A DNA stretch of 64,000 nt from assembly GCF_029350975.1 (NCBI RefSeq), contig NZ_JARKMR010000003.1, positions 393,869 through 457,868 on the forward strand, written 5' to 3'. The notes under the pieces were generated by a model that made no database searches, was not told the DNA's origin, and saw nothing but the letters and a program-made list of their open reading frames with translations. The stretch's first letter is position 1. Every line of letters starts with the position of its first letter. Position numbers and translations under genes: made by a program. Shown piece by piece: positions 14,775 to 23,689 of this stretch. This DNA is from Maribacter zhoushanensis (lineage in GTDB: Bacteria; Bacteroidota; Bacteroidia; Flavobacteriales; Flavobacteriaceae).

Positions 14775-17180
14775 TTATTTTCTACTTCTTATGGTATAGG
14801 TATGTTTTCCTTTTTTAAGAGGAATTTCAGTTCCTTGCCAATTTAAGTTGCCTTTCATTGTTTGGGGAATTGTTATTTCTGCGGATAATTTATTCTTGTT
14901 TTTCTTTAGTTCAAATTCAATATTTCCTTTTGATGTAGGAAGCAAACCTGCCATCTCATTTAGTTTGCCAAAGGCCGGGCTAATCTGCACTTCCTCAAAA
15001 TCATTCCGTACCGATTGGATGCCTGCCAGATAATTAAAATAAAAATATGCCGGCGATGCACTCCAAGGGTGAACTTCTGATCTGGTTGGTTTCTCAACAC
15101 TTTCAAATCGTTCTAATGTTGTGGTCATATGGTCGTTGATCATTTGTTCCCAAGGTTTTTGGGCAACATCGAACAACTCAGGAGCATCTACCTTTTTAAT
15201 CGCTTCAAAAAGATAAAAACGATAATAATAGGTAGCTTGTAGTAAGTCTTTTTCGTTTAGAATTTTATCTAAAAGTGCTCTTTGCTCATTTTGTGGGATT
15301 GCATCTGTCAATATGGCCATGATATTGGTATGCTGATCATAAATGGTTTTATCAGGCCGCTCAGCAAATAAATTTCTTTCATCGTCATAACAAAGTTCGT
15401 AAACAGATGTAATAATTTCTTGAGCTCTGGTCTTATATTTTATTGCCGTTTGTTTATCACCTATAACGTCAAAAAGATATGATGCATTTTGTAAAGCATG
15501 AACATAATGTAAACTTACAACAGCAGAATTAAGTCCGTCATTTTTGGTAGCGGTTCCACTACCATTATTAGGTCCTGTATACCAGTCTACAAAATAGCGA
15601 TAAGGCGTTTTGTTGACTAAATTAAGGTCGTTCATGTTTTTTTCGAATCCGGCAAGAGTATTAATGATGCCGTCTTTGTAGGTTTCAACAAATTCTTTGT
15701 CGTTAGAAGTGTTGTAATAATCTGCAATCATATCAACCCAAACCAAAGAGTAGGTAGGGTAAATAAAGGAAGAGCGAAGCGGGTAGGCTCCTAATATGTT
15801 GCCGTCAGAGTCTCTACTATGATCAAATTGACGAATGGCGTTTTTGGTATGCTCTGCATTACCACTTAACGCTTCCCAAATTAAACCTTGTATTTTAGTA
15901 TCGCCCACATACTGCATAGTTTCGTAATAGGCATCACTTAAAAAATAATCTTGTGTACAGATGTCAATGGTGCGCTTACAAATATCAAAAATGTCATTGT
16001 ACATTTTGTCATCAGTAGAGAACTTTGCAATAGATGGTATGGTAGTTCTAGACCTATGGTTTACAAATTTTTCTAGAACAAGTTCCTGATCTTTGGTTTC
16101 AATTTCAAATTCAATGAAACGAAAGGTGCGCATCCAATTTGCGATAAATTTTTGGTTCGCTTCTCCGTTAGATATTACTTCGTCGTAATAACCCAAAAGC
16201 TTTTTATTTTCTAAGTCGTTACGGTCTCCTTTTTCGTTGTTTGCACCAAAAAGATTCTCGGCATATTTAATGGCAATAATTGCAGATTTCCCTTTGCTGA
16301 ATAGCAGTTCTGGAAATCCGTTGGTGACATACTGCTGGTCTAAAAGAAAAGTAGTTTTTGTATTGGGGGCAAGTGTCAACGTACCCAATACAGGAAACTC
16401 TGTGTTTAGGTCAGAAGAGGAACGAACAATGCTTGCAACTCTTTCCTCATCCCAAGAAAGTAAAGGTAAATTACGGGGCTCTAATAAGTAGGCAATAGAT
16501 CCGCCCATACTACTGGCATTTTCAAAGAACTCTACTTTTACCCAATCGCTATCATCAAAATCTAACGTTTCCCAATGGCTAGGATAAAGGTTCATATCAA
16601 CAATGTCTGTAGGGTTATTGGCATAGAATCCGCCGACAATGGCTTTTTTGCCATTACCTCTCCAAACTACTTCATTTGCTTTGTACGACTCGTCAATGGT
16701 GGTTAGCCAAGTATCATTAAAGCCGCTAGTATTAATAATTTTAGCATTTTCGGTAACACCGTTTACCATGACGCTGGTAAATATGGATTGCATGCCCAAA
16801 AATCTCCTTTTTCCAAAATTAATGACCTTAACTGCAATAACGTTTTTACCCTTGTTTAGGTAATCTTTTAAGTTTAAGGTTTCAAATTTATAGTGCTGAA
16901 TGTCGCTCAATTGCGGACCATGGGTAATAAATTCACCATTTACATATAGAAAGTAATGGTTGTCTGCAGAAATATTAATTATAAAATCTGCCTTTGCATC
17001 AGTAACGTTAAATGTATTACGAAACAAAACCGCTGTGTCTTCACCTCCTTTTAGTTTTGGGTGACTAACCCAACTGGCACTGATATTTTCTTTACCAAAA
17101 ATAACCTCAGGGTAATTAAGCTCTGTCTGAGATTGCGTAGATAGTGACAGTAAAAAAAGTAAGTATAAAAAGCGATTCAT
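14775..17180 (-). CDS. Secreted alpha-L-rhamnosidase-like glycoside hydrolase (GH78-type)
   Basis: An 801-residue secreted enzyme with signal peptide (about 1-18, ending STQSQT). The first 380 residues are beta-sandwich-like, as in the N-terminal domains of alpha-L-rhamnosidases. The catalytic (alpha/alpha)6 barrel shows YYETMQYVGDTKIQGLIWEA and later EVHPWSASPAYFYFNYLAGI, both characteristic of the bacterial rhamnosidase six-hairpin domain; a short C-terminal beta domain follows. It should release terminal alpha-L-rhamnose or a related sugar from plant or algal glycans. No SusC/SusD pair is nearby, so it is not in a typical utilisation locus. It is 55 bases upstream of the MORN-like gene. 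Confidence 0.75.
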   Translation of the reverse strand: MNRFLYLLFLLSLSTQSQTELNYPEVIFGKENISASWVSHPKLKGGEDTAVLFRNTFNVTDAKADFIINISADNHYFLYVNGEFITHGPQLSDIQHYKFETLNLKDYLNKGKNVIAVKVINFGKRRFLGMQSIFTSVMVNGVTENAKIINTSGFNDTWLTTIDESYKANEVVWRGNGKKAIVGGFYANNPTDIVDMNLYPSHWETLDFDDSDWVKVEFFENASSMGGSIAYLLEPRNLPLLSWDEERVASIVRSSSDLNTEFPVLGTLTLAPNTKTTFLLDQQYVTNGFPELLFSKGKSAIIAIKYAENLFGANNEKGDRNDLENKKLLGYYDEVISNGEANQKFIANWMRTFRFIEFEIETKDQELVLEKFVNHRSRTTIPSIAKFSTDDKMYNDIFDICKRTIDICTQDYFLSDAYYETMQYVGDTKIQGLIWEALSGNAEHTKNAIRQFDHSRDSDGNILGAYPLRSSFIYPTYSLVWVDMIADYYNTSNDKEFVETYKDGIINTLAGFEKNMNDLNLVNKTPYRYFVDWYTGPNNGSGTATKNDGLNSAVVSLHYVHALQNASYLFDVIGDKQTAIKYKTRAQEIITSVYELCYDDERNLFAERPDKTIYDQHTNIMAILTDAIPQNEQRALLDKILNEKDLLQATYYYRFYLFEAIKKVDAPELFDVAQKPWEQMINDHMTTTLERFESVEKPTRSEVHPWSASPAYFYFNYLAGIQSVRNDFEEVQISPAFGKLNEMAGLLPTSKGNIEFELKKNKNKLSAEITIPQTMKGNLNWQGTEIPLKKGKHTYTIRSRK

Positions 17181-17210
17181 GTACCGTTTAAGTTGTGGTT
17201 AATAGGTTGT

Positions 17211-17254
17211 AAAGATCATGAAAGATTAGTGAAAACCTATCTTTCACGATCTTT
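17211..17254 (-). terminator. Stem-loop downstream of the 4Fe-4S protein gene
   Basis: A 16-bp stem pairs 17211-17226 with 17239-17254 around a 12-base loop. On the minus-strand RNA the one non-Watson-Crick position is a G-U pair, so the stem is complete there, while on the plus strand it is an A-C mismatch. This orientation fits termination of the 4Fe-4S/oxidoreductase operon that ends at 17334. The U-tail is short. Confidence 0.6.
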
Positions 17255-17333
17255 TTCCTGTTATAAAATATAAGTGAACAAGATTAAAAGTATCACTGAG
17301 CTTAAAAGCACAGCTTTATTTTATGGATAAAAT

Positions 17334-18917
17334 CTATTTGTTATTCACTAGGTCCATCAAATCAACATCGTTGCCTAATAAGACATCTTTAGAGTTGATA
17401 CGCCCTTCTTCTGGTCCGTTTTCTAATTTTAAAACACCTCTTGGGCATACTGCGGAACAAATACCACAACCTACACAACTAGAGCGCACAATGTTTTCTC
17501 CTTTTTGTGCGTAGGCACGTACATCAATACCCATTTCACAATAAGTGGAACAATTACCACAAGAAATACATTGTCCGCCATTGGTTGTAATTCTAAATTT
17601 AGAGAACAAACGTTGTTGAAAGCCTAACATAGCAGCCATTGGGCAGCCAAATCTACACCAAACACGGTTTCCTAAAATTGGGTAAAACCCTGTACCTATA
17701 ACTCCGGAGAAAATACTACCTATTAAAAAGCTGTAAGTGGTACGTAACGTTTCTGCTTTGAATATGAATATATTTCCAGAACCGCTAAAAAAGTGCATTC
17801 CTATTAACACGGCAATAATAGTAAAGTATCCAATTGCACCATATTTTGCATCTTTGGCTAGTTCTTCTCTTTTATAAATCATTACCCAAGAAAAAATAGC
17901 GGTTAAAATAACAGCAACCCCAGATATAAACATGGTTTTTGTTAGCCAATATTTGCTAGTGTCATTACCTAAATAAGAATATATAACGGCTATAGTCATA
18001 ACGGTTACAAATACTACCACACTGTGTACAACCCAACGCTCTACCTTCCAGGCAAATTTAGATTTATCACTTAATTGACGAAAAGAATCACCTGCAGTTT
18101 CAGCTAAACCGCCACAACCACAAACCCAAGAGCAATACCATCTTTTGCCGTATTTATAGGTTAAAAAAGGAGAGATTACGAAGATAGATATGATACCAAA
18201 AAATAACATGGTCATACCTACACTACCAGAATCTATAAAGCCATTAATACGATAGCGCTCAAAGTTGTAATAGTTTAAGGGCCACATATTTTTTAAATCG
18301 TAATACGGTAAATCGCCATTTAGGCGCGCCATGATTTCTGGAATGAAAAAAGCGAAAGCAGTTTGAAAGAACATAACACTTACAGTTCTCAATTGCTCAT
18401 ATTTGTTATGGCGATATTTCCAAATAAATTTGGCGCCAAAAGCTAAAATAGCAACAGTGTACATGGTTCCGTAAACAAACCATTGGCTGGCAGGGTTGCC
18501 GCTTAGACCTTTGCTTAAAGGATCAAATAGGGCAATTAATCCAGTATTGTCGCCATCTTTTACAAGACCCAGGTATTGTGGATAAAAATAAAGCACAATG
18601 TAAAAACCTGTTAAGGCTATACCGGCCATCCAGCCAAGAACACCTCTACTAGAAATAGATTTAAACCAAACGCCGTCATTCTTAATGCCTTTGTGCTTGT
18701 GAGCATATGCAGCTTGTGAAAACCAAATGATACCCGCAAAAATGGCAACAATAGAGATTGTTAGCCATAGAGCCGTATTACCAAGGTTTAAATTGAATAA
18801 TTGTAGAATGAGAATTCCCAGACCGATCATTCCTGTGACTACTGCCAGTTTTTGGCCTGTATTTAATGCTTTAGGCGGTTCTCCCGCAAGAGACATACTT
18901 CTGTCAAAATTACCCAT
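17334..18917 (-). CDS. Polytopic 4Fe-4S ferredoxin-type membrane protein (NosR/NapH-like)
   Basis: A 527-residue inner-membrane protein with about ten helices. Two cysteine motifs in loops, CSWVCGCGG and CRFGCPMAAM, resemble the CP motifs of NosR/NapH/RdxA-type proteins. The C-terminus carries two [4Fe-4S] ferredoxin motifs, CISCGNCSTYCEMG and CVGCGICSAVCPRG. It probably relays electrons across or along the membrane. The gene directly follows the FAD oxidoreductase (28-base gap), which could be its electron donor. The terminal acceptor is not encoded here; no nos, nap or nir catalytic subunit is visible. Confidence 0.75.
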   Translation of the reverse strand: MGNFDRSMSLAGEPPKALNTGQKLAVVTGMIGLGILILQLFNLNLGNTALWLTISIVAIFAGIIWFSQAAYAHKHKGIKNDGVWFKSISSRGVLGWMAGIALTGFYIVLYFYPQYLGLVKDGDNTGLIALFDPLSKGLSGNPASQWFVYGTMYTVAILAFGAKFIWKYRHNKYEQLRTVSVMFFQTAFAFFIPEIMARLNGDLPYYDLKNMWPLNYYNFERYRINGFIDSGSVGMTMLFFGIISIFVISPFLTYKYGKRWYCSWVCGCGGLAETAGDSFRQLSDKSKFAWKVERWVVHSVVVFVTVMTIAVIYSYLGNDTSKYWLTKTMFISGVAVILTAIFSWVMIYKREELAKDAKYGAIGYFTIIAVLIGMHFFSGSGNIFIFKAETLRTTYSFLIGSIFSGVIGTGFYPILGNRVWCRFGCPMAAMLGFQQRLFSKFRITTNGGQCISCGNCSTYCEMGIDVRAYAQKGENIVRSSCVGCGICSAVCPRGVLKLENGPEEGRINSKDVLLGNDVDLMDLVNNK

Positions 18918-18945
18918 AGTAGGTGTTGTTTGTTTTGTTATTTAG

Positions 18946-20292
18946 TTAGGCGATACTGAAAATACGTTTCCAGCTTTTTTTCTTAGGGCTAATATTCTTA
19001 TTGAAATTAGCATTGTATTTGGCGATAATTTCATCCTCATAGAGTTTAAAGAACTCAGGATCGAAATTGGCATCTTTTAAATAGGTCATTACATGGTCAA
19101 TATCTTTGTTTTCTGTTAACCATTGATCAAAAATTTCATGTCGCATACGAATACCAAAGGTGTTGATGCCTAAGAACTGATGACTGTCTTTATCAAATGC
19201 AACTGTTATACATATCTTTTCAGAAGCGTGGCGCCAGTGAAAATGGTGTTCATTATCTTTTTTGCTACGTTCGCTAAAAACCCAACCATAGGTTTGGTAT
19301 TCTACATCTAAAAATTTAGCGGAGTTGAACCAATGACCAGGGTTGTATTCTCTTGGTTTGCCGCAAATAGTTTGTGCTAGAGCTTCGCCCATCATTCTAC
19401 CGGTATACCAAACAGCCTCAATTGGTCTTCTGCTACCAATACCTTCATGTTGCTCTGCACAGTCGCCAATTGCGTATACATCTTTTACGTTGGTCTCTAA
19501 AAAACGGTTAACCTTAACACCTCGACCTAATTCAATGCCAGAATCTTTAAGGAAATCTATATTAGGAGCAACACCTGCAGTTAAGCCAACTACATTACAT
19601 TCAATGGTTTCGCCTTTATCTGTAACTACAGCTTTTGCACGCCCATTTTCATCAGAAATTATTTTTTCAAGGTTGGTGTCAAGTTGTAGGTCAATATGGT
19701 GTTCTAGAATATGCTCGTTGATCATGGCAGATTCTCCGGCGGGTAAAACACCGTTCCAAAAGCTTTTTTCACGTACTAAGAAAGTAACCGGTATTTCACG
19801 AGAACGCAACATCTCTGCCATTTCTATACCAATAAGTCCGCCGCCAACAATAACAGCACGGTTACATACCTTATTATTAGGTGCATTTTTCTCAAGCATT
19901 TCTAAATCTTGTTTAGAATACAGACCTTGTACACCTTTTAAATCTTGACCGGGCCAACCAAATTTGTTGGGTTTAGACCCAGTTGCAATGATCAGTTTAT
20001 CATATGATATGGTAGAGCCGCCTTTTAAAAGAAGTTTCTTAGAGTCGGTTTCCACTTTTTCTACAAATCCGTTGACGAGTTCTATTCTGTTTTTCTTCCA
20101 AAACCAATTCTCGTAAGGTTGTGTGTGTTCAAATTTCATGTGCCCCATGTATATATACATTAATGCGGTACGGGAAAAGAAGTAGTCACTTTCTGCAGAA
20201 ATAATGGTGATCTTTTTGTCTGATAACTTACGAATATGTCGAGCTAAAGTGACCCCAGAAATGCCATTACCAATAATTACTATATGATCCAT
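18946..20292 (-). CDS. FAD/NAD(P)-dependent oxidoreductase
   Basis: A 448-residue two-dinucleotide-fold flavoprotein. The FAD site is IIGNGISGVTLARHIRK at the N-terminus, the NAD(P) site is VIVGGGLIGIEMAEML (about 150-165), and the conserved DVYAIGDCAEQ FAD-binding motif lies near residue 275. The last 120 residues form an extra domain rather than a standard dimerisation domain. This places it near nitrite-reductase-type, rubredoxin-reductase-type and coenzyme-A disulfide-type reductases. With the adjacent membrane Fe-S protein it looks like an NAD(P)H-driven electron input module. The physiological partner is unknown. Confidence 0.75.
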   Translation of the reverse strand: MDHIVIIGNGISGVTLARHIRKLSDKKITIISAESDYFFSRTALMYIYMGHMKFEHTQPYENWFWKKNRIELVNGFVEKVETDSKKLLLKGGSTISYDKLIIATGSKPNKFGWPGQDLKGVQGLYSKQDLEMLEKNAPNNKVCNRAVIVGGGLIGIEMAEMLRSREIPVTFLVREKSFWNGVLPAGESAMINEHILEHHIDLQLDTNLEKIISDENGRAKAVVTDKGETIECNVVGLTAGVAPNIDFLKDSGIELGRGVKVNRFLETNVKDVYAIGDCAEQHEGIGSRRPIEAVWYTGRMMGEALAQTICGKPREYNPGHWFNSAKFLDVEYQTYGWVFSERSKKDNEHHFHWRHASEKICITVAFDKDSHQFLGINTFGIRMRHEIFDQWLTENKDIDHVMTYLKDANFDPEFFKLYEDEIIAKYNANFNKNISPKKKSWKRIFSIA

Positions 20293-20408
20293 AAAATGCT
20301 TTTGTTGATGGTTGTGTCGGTAATAAAGGTAAGAACTTAACAGCCTACTTTTAATTTAGAAAGATTATAAACTTGTTATAACTCTGTGATACTTTTAACC
20401 GTAGTTTG

Positions 20409-20429
20409 CGTTTTAATCTTATTAAAACG
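20409..20429. promoter_or_regulatory. Perfect 21-bp palindrome between divergent operons
   Basis: CGTTTTAAT (20409-20417), a 3-base spacer, then ATTAAAACG (20421-20429): two perfect 9-base half-sites. It sits near the middle of the 277-base space between the oxidoreductase start (20292) and the DUF547 gene start (20570), where an operator controlling both units would be expected. There is no following T-run, so a terminator is unlikely. The cognate regulator is unknown and is not encoded next to it. Confidence 0.5.
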
Positions 20430-20569
20430 GATTTGTAACACGCAGTAAATCAGTATTTAATTGGCTTGAAAATTTTAAATAAAATAAATTATTTTTTTTG
20501 AGAAGTGTATGTTTTTGTAAAACGCCACGACCTATACAATCTCAAAAGTGATACTAAAATTAAAATAAG

Positions 20570-21286
20570 ATGAATAGAATTTTTATACAGACGTTGTTTT
20601 TCCTTTTTATAGTTACTAGTGTTTCTGCACAAGATGTAGCTACCTTTTTCAGTAAGAGCGATAGTTTTTTTAAGGAGAACGTTGTTAATGGTAAAGTAAA
20701 GTACGCAGCTATTAAAAGTAATCCCGATGCTTTAAATGAGATATTGAATTCTGCTAAGGGCATATCGGTTTCAAAATCTAACGCTGCAACATATCAAGCT
20801 TTTTGGATCAATGCTTATAATCTACTTGTTATAGACGGTATCGTTAAGAATTATCCTTTAAAATCCCCTCTAGATGTATCGGGATTTTTTGATAAAACAA
20901 AACATGAAATTGCAGGGAAGACCATTACCTTAAACGGAATAGAGAATGATTTGTTGAGAGCGCAGTTTCCAGCTGAACCAAGATTCCATTTCGTATTAGT
21001 ATGCGCAGGTTTAGGATGTCCGCCAATTATTAACGCCGCTTACAAGCCAAACCTGTTAGATGGTCAGTTGCAGAAGCAAACCGTTTTGGCAATAAACAAT
21101 CCTAACTTTATAAAAGTAAATAAAAATAAAGTTCAGATTTCACAATTGTTTGAGTGGTACAAAGGAGACTTTGAACAAAAAGGAAGTACTGTAGATTTTA
21201 TAAATACCTATAGAAAAGAACAATTACCAGATAATGCAAAAGTATCTTACTACACTTATGACTGGTCTTTGAACGAAGCTAAATAA
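20570..21286 (+). CDS. DUF547 domain exported protein
   Basis: A 238-residue protein with a signal peptide ending VTSVSAQ (cleavage about residue 21). The mature part matches DUF547: AFWINAYNLLVIDGIVKNYPL, then ETITLNGIEND-like text, FVLVCAGLGCPPI and a C-terminal FEWYKGDF. The family is periplasmic or secreted, and its activity is not established. It is the first gene of a two-gene plus-strand unit with the outer-membrane protein 27 bases downstream, and is divergent from the Fe-S/FAD operon across the 21-bp palindrome. Confidence 0.85.
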   Translation: MNRIFIQTLFFLFIVTSVSAQDVATFFSKSDSFFKENVVNGKVKYAAIKSNPDALNEILNSAKGISVSKSNAATYQAFWINAYNLLVIDGIVKNYPLKSPLDVSGFFDKTKHEIAGKTITLNGIENDLLRAQFPAEPRFHFVLVCAGLGCPPIINAAYKPNLLDGQLQKQTVLAINNPNFIKVNKNKVQISQLFEWYKGDFEQKGSTVDFINTYRKEQLPDNAKVSYYTYDWSLNEAK

Positions 21287-21313
21287 TCAACTAAGAATTT
21301 TAAAAACCTAAAA

Positions 21314-22189
21314 ATGAATATTTTAATTAGAAATTTATTTCTTGCAGTGGCTTTTTGTGCCTTATTTAAAGGGTATGGCCAAGATAGTCTGCAACAGAAA
21401 AGTAATATACGGCAGTACACACCATCTAAACTGGTAGGTCAAGGTCAGTACGATGTAAAGTGGTTTAATAATTTATACACACAAACCGAAAGCACATTTA
21501 CAGAAGGAGAAGAGCCAAGACAAACTTTTTTCACCTCTACATTAGAAGGGTATACCGGTGTCGGTACCAATAAAAGGTGGAATGTTGGTGCAATTCTAGA
21601 ATTCAGGTCAAATGTAATTGGTGATAGAAGTGCATTAGATGTGTTTAAGTTTGATGGGGAAAACAACACTGCTAGATCAGGACTTACATCCATTGCGCCA
21701 TCTGTAAAATTTGTACCTATCGCATCGGTAAGTAATTTTTCTATCCAAAGTTCATTTTTTATCCCATTGGTAGATAATGAAACCGAAAACGGAGTGTTTT
21801 TAGACCAAAAAGGATATATCTGGCAGAATAGATTCTTTTATGATTATACTTTTCCAGGTGATAAATGGCAACTTTTTAGTGAAATCAACTCAGAATTAAG
21901 TTTCGGTGATAAGGAAGAAAGCTTTGCTAACAACAGTTTAAACCTTAGTCCAGGTTTATTTCTTAGTTATTTTCCCTCAAATGAGTTTACGATTTTGGCA
22001 TTAGCACAGCATTCTCAACGTTTAGATTTGGGAAATAATTTTACACAAGATTTTACTGCCTTGGGCGGCGGGGCAAAATATCAATTAACAAGTGCTTTGA
22101 ACCTAGAAATACTGTATACCAACTTTGTACGTGGTAATAATACAGGGCTAGGGCAAACCTTTAATTTAGGATTAAGAGGAATATTTTAA
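21314..22189 (+). CDS. Outer-membrane beta-barrel protein of unknown function
   Basis: A 291-residue protein with signal peptide (about 1-22, ending KGYGQ). The rest consists of alternating hydrophobic/polar strands with many aromatic turn residues, and ends in ...LGQTFNLGLRGIF with a terminal phenylalanine, the usual C-terminal signature for BAM-dependent insertion of a beta barrel. No specific family recognised. Co-transcribed with the DUF547 gene and followed by a strong terminator. Confidence 0.7.
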   Translation: MNILIRNLFLAVAFCALFKGYGQDSLQQKSNIRQYTPSKLVGQGQYDVKWFNNLYTQTESTFTEGEEPRQTFFTSTLEGYTGVGTNKRWNVGAILEFRSNVIGDRSALDVFKFDGENNTARSGLTSIAPSVKFVPIASVSNFSIQSSFFIPLVDNETENGVFLDQKGYIWQNRFFYDYTFPGDKWQLFSEINSELSFGDKEESFANNSLNLSPGLFLSYFPSNEFTILALAQHSQRLDLGNNFTQDFTALGGGAKYQLTSALNLEILYTNFVRGNNTGLGQTFNLGLRGIF

Positions 22190-22209
22190 AAAATAGTTTG
22201 AGTGTTCTT

Positions 22210-22250
22210 AAAAGAGCCTTTTGTTGTAAAACAAATAGGCTCTTTTTTGG
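22210..22250 (+). terminator. Terminator after the DUF547/outer-membrane unit
   Basis: The stem AAAAGAGCCT (22210-22219) pairs with AGGCTCTTTT (22237-22246). It extends inward by six more pairs after a one-base bulge, with a tight loop, and ends in a T-run. A canonical intrinsic terminator about 20 bases after the stop codon at 22189. Confidence 0.9.
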
Positions 22251-22358
22251 TATTTATAGGTATGCTTTTGAACTATAATTGATTACACCCATAATTTGTT
22301 CTATATTGAAAACCTTAGCGCTAAATTTATATAGGTTAAGATATGAGTGTTTGAAAAA

Positions 22359-23624
22359 ATGAATACAAAAACGTTACCATTTCTATTGTTAATGCTTGTC
22401 AGTTTCATAATGAAAGGGCAAGAATTGACGGTGGCAGAATTGCACTTTTCTGGAGCAAAGCAAACCAAAACATCTTTCATTGAAAACCTTGTAGATGTAC
22501 AGAAAGGTATGATGTTAGATTCTGTACTTATAAATAGAGATATACTTCGTTTAAAAAGGTTGCCCTCTATATCTCATGCTTATTTTAACGTCACTGTTTT
22601 ACCGAATGAAACCTGTAGCTTAGAGTATGTAATTGAAGAAAATTTTACATTAATTCCGTTCGCAAATCTCTTTAGTTCATCAAATGACAATTTTGCTTTT
22701 AGGGTAGGGCTGCAAGAGTTCAATTCTTTTGGGCGTAATATCACCTTGGGCGCCTTCTATCAATATGATAATTATAGCTCGTTTGGGTTAAGTGTTAGAG
22801 CGCCATACCTGTTTTCTAGTAAATTAGGTTTAGCAGTAAATTATAATGATTTTACGACTCTAGAGCCTGTGTTTTTTCAAGATGATACTGCGGACTATAA
22901 ATATAGCAATACCGGTTTTGAACTGTTAGGACTGTATGAGTTCAATTTTAAAAATAGAATGGAATTGGGCTTTAGTTTTTTTACAGAAGACTACCAGTAT
23001 GTTGAAGGCGCAACCGGTGCAGGTGTTCCTTTGAATTTAAACGTTGATAAGCACTTATTCAAGTTCATTTATGATTATAACAGTTTGGATTATTTCTATC
23101 ACTATTTAGAAGGATTTAGAAGTCAGTTAAATTTGCAATATGTAGGTAGTACCAATGCAAATTTGCCGGAGTTTTTGATAGGGTTTAATGATTTTACGTA
23201 TTTCAAAAGAATAGGCGATAGGGGTAATTGGGCAAACCGGCTTCGTTTAGGTCTTGCAAGTAATGTTGATAGCCCGTTTGCACCATTTACGGTAGATAAT
23301 AATTTAAATATTAGAGGCGTTGGTAATACAATAGATAGAGGTACTGGTATGATTGTTTTAAATACGGAATATCGTCAAACCTTTATAGATAGAAATAAAT
23401 TTGTATTGCAAGGCAACATATTTGTTGATGGAGGTACATGGCGAAACCCCGCTGGTGGTTTTGATGACTTATGGAATAGTGAAAATATAAGAATCTACCC
23501 AGGGGTTGGATTACGATTTATGCACAAGCGAATTTTCAATGCTATTTTTAGAATAGATTACGGCTACGGAATCACTAAAGATGGGGACAACGGAATTGTC
23601 TTTGGTATTGGACAATATTTTTAG
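22359..23624 (+). CDS. BamA/TamA-like (Omp85 superfamily) outer-membrane protein
   Basis: 421 residues from the ATG at 22359, chosen over the ATG at 22347 because it starts a regular signal peptide (MNTKTLPFLLLMLV..KGQ). After the signal is one POTRA-like module (ELTVAELHFSGAKQTKTSFI ... LKRLPSISHAYF), then a 16-strand-type barrel. The conserved late motif NLNIRGVGN with GIGQYF at the C-terminus fits the Omp85 family, whose members insert or export outer-membrane proteins. A single POTRA makes it much shorter than BamA, so it is an accessory member. The substrate is unknown. Confidence 0.75.
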   Translation: MNTKTLPFLLLMLVSFIMKGQELTVAELHFSGAKQTKTSFIENLVDVQKGMMLDSVLINRDILRLKRLPSISHAYFNVTVLPNETCSLEYVIEENFTLIPFANLFSSSNDNFAFRVGLQEFNSFGRNITLGAFYQYDNYSSFGLSVRAPYLFSSKLGLAVNYNDFTTLEPVFFQDDTADYKYSNTGFELLGLYEFNFKNRMELGFSFFTEDYQYVEGATGAGVPLNLNVDKHLFKFIYDYNSLDYFYHYLEGFRSQLNLQYVGSTNANLPEFLIGFNDFTYFKRIGDRGNWANRLRLGLASNVDSPFAPFTVDNNLNIRGVGNTIDRGTGMIVLNTEYRQTFIDRNKFVLQGNIFVDGGTWRNPAGGFDDLWNSENIRIYPGVGLRFMHKRIFNAIFRIDYGYGITKDGDNGIVFGIGQYF

Positions 23625-23689
23625 CAATCTTTGTGCTGAATTAGAGGTCATAAATGTATTATGGCATAGACCTTGTGCTTGGTAATAAG

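Noticed and set aside
17334-18917. NosR as part of a nitrous-oxide reductase cluster
   Set aside because: No nosZ/nosD/nosL or copper-centre protein nearby, and there is no FMN-binding N-terminal domain, so only a general NosR/NapH-like label is given.
22315-22324. TTAGCGCTAA palindrome upstream of the Omp85-like gene
   Set aside because: A 10-base palindrome of this composition is not rare enough alone to call an operator.
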